In this document: positions 1-7,151 of the stretch, piece after piece
How the letters are laid out: each line of letters opens with the position of its first letter
Position numbering within the stretch: position 1 is the stretch's first letter
NCBI GenBank assembly: GCA_035499415.1
Contig: DATJYV010000084.1
Coordinates: forward strand, 1-9,727
Direction: 5' to 3'
Length of the DNA stretch: 9,727 nucleotides
From: DATJYV01 sp035499415
GTDB taxonomy: Bacteria; Bacteroidota; Ignavibacteria; UBA10030
The notes under the pieces: generated by a model
What the model was told of the DNA's origin: nothing
What the model saw: only the letters and a program-made list of their open reading frames with translations
The model's database searches: none
Made by a program: the position numbers and the translations under genes

Positions 1-1125
1 ATGGGGTACAAAGTCGTTTATGTCCGGCGAAAGCTTTTTGGGAACAAGCAAAAGCCGGCGCCTGCGATCGACGTCATTTCGTTCGTCCGTGTCAGCACCG
101 ACCTCATGCGGCAAAAACTTCCGTTCAACGAAGTGATGACGCTGCTGATAGGCGACATCCCGAATCCGGCTCTGCGTGATGCGATCAAGGAAATCAACCT
201 CGAACTGAAGCAGGGTAAGGACAGCGAAAAGGTTTTTATCAAGCAGGCCGTGGTGCTGGGAAAATTCACAGCGAACATGCTGGGGCTCGCATCCAAGAGC
301 GGTAACATGGTTGAGATCTACGAAAGCACGGCAAAGTTTCTGGAGCGCAACGCGGAGTTCAAGAAGAGCCTGAAGAGCGCGCTCGTCATGCCTCTCGTAA
401 CGATGTTCGTCCTGGCGCTTGCCGTCCTCTTTTATGTTGCGTACATCTTCCCTGCAACGGCCGAGATGTTCGTGAAGTTCAAGATCAAACTCCCCCCGAT
501 GACAGCCGCGACGCTCAAATTCAGCAATTGGTTGACGGGGAATTGGTATTATCTTGCCATCGGATTTGCCATCCCGGCGGCAATCGTTGCGCGATTCCTG
601 TCGACCGAACGCGGGCAGTTCCTGCGTGACCAGTACATCCTCAAGATCCCGGTCATCGGTTCGCTGATCCACAAGACGACCATCGAAATTTTCTGCCGTG
701 TATTTTATGCCCTGTACAGCGGCTCGGGAGAAAATATCGAGGTCATCAAGATGTCCGCCGAAGCGTGCGGGAACAAATATTTCGAGCATCAAATCCGGAC
801 GGTTGCCATCCCGATGATGCTCGAGCGCGGCAAAGGCCTGACGGAGGCCTTCGAAGCCACGGGCGTGTTTACTGCCACGGCCATCTCCCGGTTTAATTCC
901 GGGGCCGAGACGGGAACCGTGAAAAACGTCGCCATCCAGCTGGCGGAATATTACGAGAAAGAATCGGGATACAGGTTGAAGAACGTCATTCAGGCGATCG
1001 AGCTTTTCGTCCAGATGATCATCATGCTGGTGCTCACGGGTCTCACGCTCGTCTCGTCCGAGACGGCAACGGTGAAGCCGGAAGCGCCTCACTTCATCCT
1101 CCCGTTCCATTTCTTCCTGTTCTGA
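1..1125 (+). CDS. pilC: Type IV pilus / type II secretion inner-membrane platform protein (PilC/GspF family)
   Basis: Polytopic inner-membrane platform protein that works with the assembly ATPase to insert pilin subunits at the base of a pilus or pseudopilus. The 374-residue protein shows two GspF-type helical domains, roughly residues 23-125 and 222-330. Three hydrophobic segments lie at about 132-150, 180-200 and 333-352, as expected for the family. The second domain carries a GAETGTV stretch (about residues 306-312) matching the family's conserved G-E-x-S/T-G-x-L motif. The ATG is the first base of the window, so upstream sequence cannot be seen. Many family members have a longer N-terminal region, so the true start may lie to the left. 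The stop is TGA at 1123-1125, and the PilB-like ATPase gene begins 39 bp later, suggesting one transcript. The residues after the last membrane segment are short and aromatic-rich. The family call is secure; pilus versus secretion role rests on the neighbouring PilT-like gene. Confidence 0.9.
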   Translation: MGYKVVYVRRKLFGNKQKPAPAIDVISFVRVSTDLMRQKLPFNEVMTLLIGDIPNPALRDAIKEINLELKQGKDSEKVFIKQAVVLGKFTANMLGLASKSGNMVEIYESTAKFLERNAEFKKSLKSALVMPLVTMFVLALAVLFYVAYIFPATAEMFVKFKIKLPPMTAATLKFSNWLTGNWYYLAIGFAIPAAIVARFLSTERGQFLRDQYILKIPVIGSLIHKTTIEIFCRVFYALYSGSGENIEVIKMSAEACGNKYFEHQIRTVAIPMMLERGKGLTEAFEATGVFTATAISRFNSGAETGTVKNVAIQLAEYYEKESGYRLKNVIQAIELFVQMIIMLVLTGLTLVSSETATVKPEAPHFILPFHFFLF

Positions 1126-1153
1126 TGTGCCCGGATTCAGACCATCTCCCCAT

Positions 1154-1159
1154 AAGGTG
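1154..1159 (+). promoter_or_regulatory. Ribosome binding site for the PilB-like ATPase
   Basis: AAGGTG lies five bases upstream of the ATG at 1165. It supports that start over later in-frame Met codons, such as the one at residue 31. Confidence 0.6.
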
Positions 1160-1164
1160 CTGAT

Positions 1165-2958
1165 ATGCCAGAAATAGATATAACCGACAAGATCGGCTAT
1201 ACGCTTCTCAAGAAAGGGATCATTGACTTCGAAACGCTCGAGAAGTCACTGAAGATGAAGGATTCCGACGAAAACAAGAAAAACCGGAAGAATCTGGGCC
1301 AGATCCTGGTATCGGAATTCGGCGCGGACCATGACGCGGTCTTTCGTGAAGTGGCGAATCTGTATGCCTTCCGGGAGGTCTATCTTGCCGATGAAAAAGT
1401 GGACGATACTCGGACGATCTTCATCAAGAAGCTCGTCGAACAGCTGTCGGACCAGCAGCGCGAAATGATGACGCAGGCAAAAATGCTTCCGTTCAAGTTT
1501 GATGAGCGCCAAACCGACAAGCTGATCATCATCGCCGCCGACCCGACCGACCGGAATCTGCCGGTCGTCGCGAGAAGCTTCAACGTCAAGAAGTACGAGA
1601 TTTGCTACGTGCGGCTGAAGGAGCTGCAAAACCTGATGGAAAAAGTGGCTCCGGCGCAAAACGAGTTTCTGAAGCTTCTCGAAGACAACAAGATCACCGT
1701 CGAGGACGGTGCATCGAAGGAGGACGAGCAGGTCGACGAACAGGCGCTCGAAGCCGAGATCAACAAGAGCGCGCTGGTCAACCTCTTCGAGGGCTGCATT
1801 GTCGAGGCCGTGCGGAGGGACGTGAGCGATATTCATATTGTGGCGGCGGAGGGAAACAGGACGAACTTCATGTTCCGGGTGGACGGAAACCTCACCCTGT
1901 GGCACTGCCAGGAAAATACGATCCCCGAGGCGGTCATGGCGGTCGTGAAGGACAGGACGAAAAACGTCGACCGGTTCGAGCGTGAAATGTCGCAGGACGG
2001 ATTTATTCAACGCGTCATCGACGGGCACCAGCTCCGGTTCCGCGTCTCGATCATGCCGATCGTGACGACGGAGTTCAAACACAAGTTCGAGAGCGTGGTT
2101 ATCCGCGTCCTCGACGACCGGAAAGTCATTACGGATCTTGAGAAGCTCGGACTCCAGGGACCTGCGCGCGGTTTCTTCTACAAGGCCATCCAGAAGCCGC
2201 AGGGTATCATCATCCTCACCGGCCCGACAGGTTCCGGAAAATCCACCACGCTCATTGCCGCACTCTACCAGGTCATCGACCCGACCGTCAACGTGCTGAC
2301 GATCGAGGAGCCGGTGGAATACATCATCAAGGGGGCGCGTCAGCTGAAGATCGGGCCGAAGATGTCGTTCGAGCAGTCGATCCGCGGAATTCTGCGTCAC
2401 GATCCCGACATCGTTCTCGTCGGTGAAATGCGGGACAAGGTGACGGCGGAAACGGCCATCAAGCTTGCCAACACCGGCCACCTGGTTTTTTCGACACTTC
2501 ACACCAACGATGCGCCAAGCGCCGTCGCTCGTCTGTACAAAATGGGAATCGAACCGTTCCTCATCGCGTACGCGATCAATATCATCGTTGCGCAGCGGCT
2601 CATACGGACTCTCTGCAAGGTCTGCAAGCAGCCGGTCGACGAGACGGATAGGGCGGACTTGCTGAAATTTGGATTTACGGAAGAAGAGTTGACCCAACAC
2701 ACCATCTACAAGCCCGTCGGCTGTGACAAGTGCAACGGCGGGTGGAAGGGAAGAGCCGCTATCCACGAGGCCCTCTACTTCTCGAAGGCAATCAAGGACA
2801 TCATCCTGAACGCCGGCGAGAAGGTCGATGAAAACGCGATCCGCGAGCAGGCGTCCAAGGACGGAATGTGGACACTCCGTCGGTCGGGCATGGAACGCAT
2901 GAAGGAGGGGTCAACCGCTCTCGAAGAGGTTATCGCCAGCACGGTGGAAGACGAATAG
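1165..2958 (+). CDS. pilB: Type IV pilus assembly / type II secretion ATPase (PilB/GspE family)
   Basis: Cytoplasmic hexameric AAA-like ATPase that powers pilus or pseudopilus assembly through the platform protein. At 597 residues it has the usual PilB/GspE length. The N-terminal region (about 1-160) looks like a GspE_N/MshEN-type domain with two LG-x2-L-[LV] repeats, near residues 10-32 and 43-67. The N2 domain includes the family's SDIHI motif near residue 220. The core has Walker A GPTGSGKST (353-361, Lys359), Asp box TIEEPVEY (379-386), Walker B ending in VGEMRD (419-424, Glu421) and the His box GHLVFSTLHT (438-447). Four cysteines, C484-x2-C487 and C520-x2-C523, form the zinc-binding tetracysteine motif of assembly-type ATPases, which PilT lacks. 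All catalytic motifs appear intact. The gene follows the platform gene and ends 30 bp before a strong terminator. GspE of a type II system is the alternative name. Confidence 0.95.
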   Translation: MPEIDITDKIGYTLLKKGIIDFETLEKSLKMKDSDENKKNRKNLGQILVSEFGADHDAVFREVANLYAFREVYLADEKVDDTRTIFIKKLVEQLSDQQREMMTQAKMLPFKFDERQTDKLIIIAADPTDRNLPVVARSFNVKKYEICYVRLKELQNLMEKVAPAQNEFLKLLEDNKITVEDGASKEDEQVDEQALEAEINKSALVNLFEGCIVEAVRRDVSDIHIVAAEGNRTNFMFRVDGNLTLWHCQENTIPEAVMAVVKDRTKNVDRFEREMSQDGFIQRVIDGHQLRFRVSIMPIVTTEFKHKFESVVIRVLDDRKVITDLEKLGLQGPARGFFYKAIQKPQGIIILTGPTGSGKSTTLIAALYQVIDPTVNVLTIEEPVEYIIKGARQLKIGPKMSFEQSIRGILRHDPDIVLVGEMRDKVTAETAIKLANTGHLVFSTLHTNDAPSAVARLYKMGIEPFLIAYAINIIVAQRLIRTLCKVCKQPVDETDRADLLKFGFTEEELTQHTIYKPVGCDKCNGGWKGRAAIHEALYFSKAIKDIILNAGEKVDENAIREQASKDGMWTLRRSGMERMKEGSTALEEVIASTVEDE

Positions 2959-2988
2959 AACCGCTGCCAGAGCCGATATGGCACAAGC

Positions 2989-3015
2989 AGGCGCTCCTCG
3001 GAGCGCCTTTTTTTT
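2989..3015 (+). terminator. Rho-independent terminator after the pilC-pilB pair
   Basis: A perfect 8-bp GC-rich stem, AGGCGCTC at 2989-2996 and GAGCGCCT at 3001-3008, encloses a CTCG tetraloop. It runs directly into eight consecutive T (3008-3015). It lies 30 bp after the ATPase stop codon, so the first transcription unit very likely ends here and the downstream genes need their own promoter. Confidence 0.92.
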
Positions 3016-3232
3016 GCGTGGTAATGAGTTATCAACATTTCCACCGACGGTTCGGCAGTTTCCAGGAGTAAATGAGAAACGGGAGATGAGTCTTCGTTTG
3101 TATGCACTTACAGAGAAGCTTGAAAACTCTTCTTTAAGTATTTGCTTTTTCAGTGAGAGTTATTTATACTCTACCTTTGATTCGAGCTTTCCCCTAACCT
3201 ACACTCGATCAGGTAGATAAGGCGACTGCACG
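3016..3232 (+). promoter_or_regulatory. Intergenic promoter region upstream of the pilT operon
   Basis: This gap between a terminator and the PilT-like gene is clearly richer in A+T than its surroundings from about 3115 to 3185. The best sigma70-type candidate is TTGCTT (3142-3147), a 17-bp spacer and TATACT (3165-3170). The -10 box is one base from consensus, while the -35 box matches only at TTG. A 5-bp inverted repeat, AGAGT (3156-3160) and ACTCT (3168-3172), overlaps the -10 box and could be an operator. TACCTTTG at 3172-3179 resembles the Bacteroidota -7 element TAnnTTTG, but I see no well-spaced -33 TTTG partner. Apart from these motifs the region shows no convincing gene or RNA structure. 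Confidence 0.5.
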
Positions 3233-4537
3233 ATGGCACTCCAAGCGACAGTTCCTCCTCCGAAGCCAGGGCCAAACGTCACAGCGGGCCTTGAGCTTGC
3301 GCCGGTAATTGTTGAAGCGCAGCGCATCCTCAAGGAGACCGCTGCAACGCTTCCGAGCACGGTGACCGGGCTCGAGCGCCAGATGATGATTGGGGATATC
3401 ATGACGCGGACGGACGAGACGGCAAAGATGAAGTTGCTGTCGGCGATGAACTACTTCCTGACGCGGATGTTCACCATCAACGCATCCGACATCGATATGG
3501 GGGGATACGGATCTCAAGGATACATCTGGTACCGGGTGTTCGGCTCAAAGAAGCCCGACCCGACCCTCGGGAAGTACTCCCCCGACGAAATGAACATCCT
3601 CGTACAGAGCATCATCGGGGACCGACAGCGTTCGTTCCTGTACGAGAACCGGAATCTCGATTTCTCGCACATGGTCAACATGGAAGGGGGAGAATTCAGG
3701 CGATTCCGTGCGGACTCGTATTTTGACCTTGACCAGCTGGCCTTGAACATGCGGGCTATCAATAACACCGTCCGCCCCTACAAGATGATGGAGTTTCACC
3801 AAAACGTCACAAAGATGGTGAGTCTCGCTCATACGAAGGAGGGGTTGTGCCTCGTCACAGGAATCACCGGATCCGGCAAAAGCTCCACGCTCGATGCGAT
3901 CATCGACGCCAATAACCACACGGTGGAAGGCCACATCGTCATTATCGCGTCTCCGATCGAATACGTTCACAAATCCGACAAGTGTATCATTCGTCACCGC
4001 GAAGTCGGGAGGGACGTTCTATCTTTCAAGGAAGGCGCGATTCAGGCCTTGCGGCAGGACCCGGATATCATCATGGTGGGTGAATTGCGCGACCCTGAAA
4101 CCATTCTCACCGCCCTCGAAATAACCGATTCGGGCCACAAAGTCTTCTCGACGCTCCACACGGCTTCAGCGGTGGAAAGCATCGACCGGATCATTGGAGA
4201 GACTCCGCCGGTCGAGCAGGAGCGGGTGCGCAATCGCCTGGGTGAAACACTGCGCTGCGTGATATCGCAGAAGCTCATTCCCAGTCTCGACGGCAAGCGA
4301 GTCCTGGCGAAGGAGATCATGCTCGGGACACCATCGGTACGCGCAGCCATCAAGAACAACAACACGGGAGAGATCTATCAGATGATCTCCGAGGGGCTCG
4401 ACAGCGGGACGTGCACCATGGAGCAGGACCTCAAGCGCCTCTATCTTGCCAAGAAGATCTCTCTCGAGAACGCGATGAACTACGCCAACAACAAGCGCCG
4501 GTTGCAGCAGCTCCTCCAGATGACCCCTGCCGAATAA
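3233..4537 (+). CDS. pilT: PilT-family type IV pilus ATPase with altered nucleotide-site motifs
   Basis: Cytoplasmic hexameric ATPase of the PilT/PilU family, which normally drives pilus disassembly and retraction. At 434 residues it is about 90 longer than typical PilT. An extension of roughly 65 residues precedes the conserved ASDLH-like stretch, here ASDID (84-88). The core shows Walker A GITGSGKSS (210-218, Lys216), with Ile where Pro is usual. The Asp box reads IASPIEYVH (238-246): the usual Glu-Asp pair is Ala239-Ser240, while the catalytic-type Glu243 is kept. Walker B ends VGELRD (282-287, Glu284), and the His box is GHKVFSTLHT (301-310). The position of PilT's AIRNLIRE motif reads SVRAAIKN (368-375). 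There is no cysteine tetrad, unlike assembly ATPases. The start is supported by AAGG at 3219-3222, ten bases upstream. It leads the second operon. It may be an active retraction motor or a PilU/PilT2-like accessory; sequence alone cannot decide. Confidence 0.9.
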   Translation: MALQATVPPPKPGPNVTAGLELAPVIVEAQRILKETAATLPSTVTGLERQMMIGDIMTRTDETAKMKLLSAMNYFLTRMFTINASDIDMGGYGSQGYIWYRVFGSKKPDPTLGKYSPDEMNILVQSIIGDRQRSFLYENRNLDFSHMVNMEGGEFRRFRADSYFDLDQLALNMRAINNTVRPYKMMEFHQNVTKMVSLAHTKEGLCLVTGITGSGKSSTLDAIIDANNHTVEGHIVIIASPIEYVHKSDKCIIRHREVGRDVLSFKEGAIQALRQDPDIIMVGELRDPETILTALEITDSGHKVFSTLHTASAVESIDRIIGETPPVEQERVRNRLGETLRCVISQKLIPSLDGKRVLAKEIMLGTPSVRAAIKNNNTGEIYQMISEGLDSGTCTMEQDLKRLYLAKKISLENAMNYANNKRRLQQLLQMTPAE

Positions 4538-4631
4538 CAACCCGGAGGCCCTCGCCGACTTCATGACTACCGACGCGTTTCCCGAAGTATCCCAGCCGCA
4601 ATTCCCGTCATATCAGAGGATCCTGCCTTAA
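4538..4631 (+). other. pilT-pilMN spacer with a possible 22-codon leader ORF
   Basis: The 94-bp gap holds GGAGG at 4544-4548 and an ATG at 4563 opening a 22-codon reading frame that begins MTTDAFPEVSQ. It ends with TAA at 4629-4631, directly adjoining the ATG of the next gene in the same frame. A second Shine-Dalgarno-like AGAGGA (4615-4620) sits 11 bases before the main start. The small frame resembles nothing I recognise. It could be a translational-coupling leader, a remnant of a longer N-terminus or chance. No terminator-like hairpin is visible, so read-through from pilT is expected. Confidence 0.3.
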
Positions 4632-6233
4632 ATGGCCTACGTCTCAGGTCAAGGCAAAACCGCAGTCGCGCTTTTTGCGGACGGACTGGAGCTGAAATTT
4701 GTCCAGTTGTCGCTCAAAGGGGGGAAGATTACGCTCCGGGAATTCAAGAAAGCCGCCCTCGTAAAGAAATTCGAGGAGAAACAGGTTTCATCGCCGGAAG
4801 AAGGCATTACGCCGGAGGTCGCCGCGTCAGATGCATTCGCATCACCCCCCGAAACCCTGGAAGGCGAAGCGGCAGAAACGGCCACCAATTCTTCCGTGCT
4901 TCTCGGCCTCATCAGCGACCTTCCCTCCTCGAAGTACTCTTTTTCGTACGCGCTCTCCGAGCCGGCCGTCACCTTCCAGGAGTTTGAAACCAATTTCGAC
5001 CTGAAAGGATCCAAGCTTAAGAAACAAATCTCCGAGGAGCTTGCGGCCAACCGAACCTCGCCCCCGCTGCTCGATGCCATCAATTCCATCCCGACCTCCG
5101 CGGGCGGCCTCCTTTCGATTGTTCGTGAAGATGGCCTCAACCTCTACGACCTCCTGACGGAGCTTCGCACGTTCCTCGCCGGCCGGCTGCCGAACGTCTC
5201 TCTCATCAGCAGCTCGGACATAGGCCTCATCGAGCTCGTACGCGCCGGCTACCAATTGCAGGAAGAAGAGGTCACCGTTGTTGTCTACATCGGACACGAT
5301 TTCTGCCGCGTGATTTTCATGAAGGGGGAAAATTTCCTTCATTTTGCCCCGATTATCAGCGAAGGATACGGCTCGCCCAACATCGAGAACACAATCTACA
5401 GCCGGATTTTACTGGAGCAGGACAACATTGCGTTGACCCGGATCGACCGGATTCTCCTTGCCGGTGAAAGTTCGAAGGTCAACCTCCTCGAAGCAATCGG
5501 ACCCCAGTTCTCGAGCGCGCAGGTCGAATACCTCAAATCTCCCGAGATTGATGTCAGTCTTTTTGAAGGCGGCGTCGGAGAGGCGATTTCAGAATACGCC
5601 ATTCCGCTCATAACTGCTTGGAAGGCGCTCGACCCGAAGCATCCCGGATTCTACGACACCAACCTCATCCCTCTCTCGATCACAGAGGGGCAGAAGCGAT
5701 TCAAGCTCGCGTGGCATGGTTGGCTTGCGGCGGCGGCCATCATCGCCTCCATCGTCTTTTTCTACACATCGATCCTCACGCGGACCGGAGAGATTCAAAA
5801 GGCCCACCGCGAGCTTGCGCAAAAGCGAGCCCAGCTCGCCCAGTTGGACGAGCTCAAAAGCCGGAAAAACCAGCTCACGAGCGACATCAACCGGTATAAG
5901 AACGCCATCACCACCTACGATTCGATTGCGCCCGGCGGCGACCGGTGGAGCCGCATCCTTCATTATCTTGGCAACAGCGTGGAAGACCTGAACTCGCTCT
6001 GGATCTACCAGATCCAGGCCGACCAGCAGGACCCGAAAAACATTTTGATCTCGGGTCGGTCCATTTACCGGACGCGCATCTCGCGCATCGCGGATATTTT
6101 TGAGCGCGCGATGCTCCGGGAAGTCCGCACGACAACTGTGCGGAAAAAAATCGTCTATGAATTCGACATCGTCGTCGAGCGCGTAGACAAGAACGACATG
6201 ATCGAGCCCGCGTTCGGCGCGGCACACAGGTAG
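4632..6233 (+). CDS. PilM-PilN-type fusion (GspL-like) inner-membrane assembly protein
   Basis: Bitopic protein that would replace the separate cytoplasmic PilM and membrane-anchored PilN of a type IV pilus. Residues about 8-335 look like a divergent actin-like PilM/GspL domain: beta-strand patterns near 10-35, a YIGHDFCRV stretch with a following strand (219-240), RILLAGESS (273-281) and a closing alanine/leucine helix near 318-333. A low-complexity acidic, Ala/Pro/Ser-rich insertion occupies about 50-88. NLIP (344-347) matches the start of PilN, whose N-terminal INLLP peptide normally docks into PilM. One membrane segment (about 360-382) is followed by a charged coiled coil (385-425) and a periplasmic ferredoxin-like PilN domain (about 435-518), including ILISGRSI (471-478). 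Canonical actin-fold nucleotide residues are not obvious, as in GspL. The 15-bp gap to the next gene indicates one operon. The architecture is well supported; individual domain edges are estimates. Confidence 0.8.
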   Translation: MAYVSGQGKTAVALFADGLELKFVQLSLKGGKITLREFKKAALVKKFEEKQVSSPEEGITPEVAASDAFASPPETLEGEAAETATNSSVLLGLISDLPSSKYSFSYALSEPAVTFQEFETNFDLKGSKLKKQISEELAANRTSPPLLDAINSIPTSAGGLLSIVREDGLNLYDLLTELRTFLAGRLPNVSLISSSDIGLIELVRAGYQLQEEEVTVVVYIGHDFCRVIFMKGENFLHFAPIISEGYGSPNIENTIYSRILLEQDNIALTRIDRILLAGESSKVNLLEAIGPQFSSAQVEYLKSPEIDVSLFEGGVGEAISEYAIPLITAWKALDPKHPGFYDTNLIPLSITEGQKRFKLAWHGWLAAAAIIASIVFFYTSILTRTGEIQKAHRELAQKRAQLAQLDELKSRKNQLTSDINRYKNAITTYDSIAPGGDRWSRILHYLGNSVEDLNSLWIYQIQADQQDPKNILISGRSIYRTRISRIADIFERAMLREVRTTTVRKKIVYEFDIVVERVDKNDMIEPAFGAAHR

Positions 6234-6238
6234 CGGCC

Positions 6239-6243
6239 GGAGA
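6239..6243 (+). promoter_or_regulatory. Ribosome binding site supporting a GTG start
   Basis: GGAGA lies five bases before GTG at 6249. The first in-frame ATG is far downstream, inside the coiled coil and beyond the membrane anchor. The GTG start is therefore the best choice, giving a protein beginning MSFKIRN. Confidence 0.7.
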
Positions 6244-6248
6244 ATCGC

Positions 6249-7151
6249 GTGTCATTTAAGATCCGAAATAGCATCGCTCTTGGCGCCGTCTGGCTGGTTT
6301 TCACCGCGGCCGGAGCATTCTATTACTCCTACTGGCAGCCGCGCCAGCTCAAGAAGATTGCCAAGGACATGCAGGACGTCACGAAGCAGCTCGCGGACCT
6401 TCCGGGACTCACGGAGGAAGTGCAGTCTTTGACCGTGCAGTTCCAGGACGTGCGCCGCCGCTATGACTCCCGCAGCAAGGAAATTCCCAGCTCCGATATT
6501 TCATCGCAGACGTACGCATACATGAGCAGGGGGATCGACGCCGCGGGCTTCCTGCAGTTCGACATGAAATTTCTCGGGACCGACGACCGGTCCGTCTGGG
6601 GCTACAACGCGTACAAGCTCGAGCAGGGGGAAGCGCAGTTCGATAACCTCTACCGGTTCGTCTATTTCCTCGAGAACGGACGGCGCCTCTACAAGATCGC
6701 GACGCTCAAGCTCGTGCAGAACGAAGGCATCGACCCGGATACGAAAGAAACGACAAGATGGATCGCGTTCGATATGGAGCTCCATGCGTACTACGTCAAG
6801 AACATCCCCGAACTGGCAACATCACTCGCGGCAAAATCGATGACGCAGGCGATCAGCCCTTCGGACCCGTTCCGCCCGCTCATCCTGAAGACGATCTCGA
6901 ACGAAGCGCCGGAAGGGCAGATCGATGTCGACAAGTGCGAAGTAAAGGCGATCCTTCCGGGCAAGGCCTTTGTTCTCTTCAACAGCGAAATGAACGTTCT
7001 CCACATCGGCGACAAAGTCTGGAGAGGATACGTCAGCCGCATCTCCCCTGCGAAGAGCTCGATTGAGTTCACGCTCAACGAAGGCGGAGTCATCCGAAAG
7101 CTCGAGAAGAAAATTATGTTCGACCGACGAATCAGAAAGAGGGAGCCATGA
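6249..7151 (+). CDS. PilO-PilP-type fusion, periplasmic alignment protein
   Basis: Inner-membrane anchored periplasmic protein that would link the inner-membrane complex to the secretin. Of 300 residues, a short basic N-terminus is followed by one membrane helix (about 9-28), a coiled coil (33-75) and a mixed alpha/beta PilO-like domain (about 85-185). From Asp206 the sequence changes to DPFRPL, a hallmark of PilP/GspC-type homology regions. A beta-rich stretch follows, with FVLFNSEMNVLHIGDKVWRG (241-260) and a strand-rich end to about 291, matching the small beta-sandwich that in PilP contacts the secretin. The start is GTG, backed by a good ribosome binding site. The gene sits 15 bp after the PilM-PilN-type gene and overlaps the secretin gene by four bases (ATGA at 7148-7151), so translation is probably coupled. 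Residues 1-190 could also be called GspM-like. The PilP part is an inference from motif pattern and position. Confidence 0.75.
   Translation: MSFKIRNSIALGAVWLVFTAAGAFYYSYWQPRQLKKIAKDMQDVTKQLADLPGLTEEVQSLTVQFQDVRRRYDSRSKEIPSSDISSQTYAYMSRGIDAAGFLQFDMKFLGTDDRSVWGYNAYKLEQGEAQFDNLYRFVYFLENGRRLYKIATLKLVQNEGIDPDTKETTRWIAFDMELHAYYVKNIPELATSLAAKSMTQAISPSDPFRPLILKTISNEAPEGQIDVDKCEVKAILPGKAFVLFNSEMNVLHIGDKVWRGYVSRISPAKSSIEFTLNEGGVIRKLEKKIMFDRRIRKREP

Noticed and set aside
1246..2766. Open frame of about 506 codons on the minus strand
   Set aside because: It lies entirely opposite the PilB/GspE-type ATPase gene, whose motifs are all intact. The translation is rich in Arg, Asp, Leu and Val with no recognisable domain, as expected for the complement of a G+C-rich gene.
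3172..3179. TACCTTTG resembling a Bacteroidota -7 promoter element
   Set aside because: The nearest TTTG upstream is at 3141-3144, too far for the usual -33 spacing. It is noted under the intergenic region but not called as the promoter.
2978..3220. 80-codon open frame on the plus strand in the intergenic gap
   Set aside because: It runs straight through the terminator hairpin and the candidate promoter, has no ribosome binding site, and gives an unremarkable peptide.
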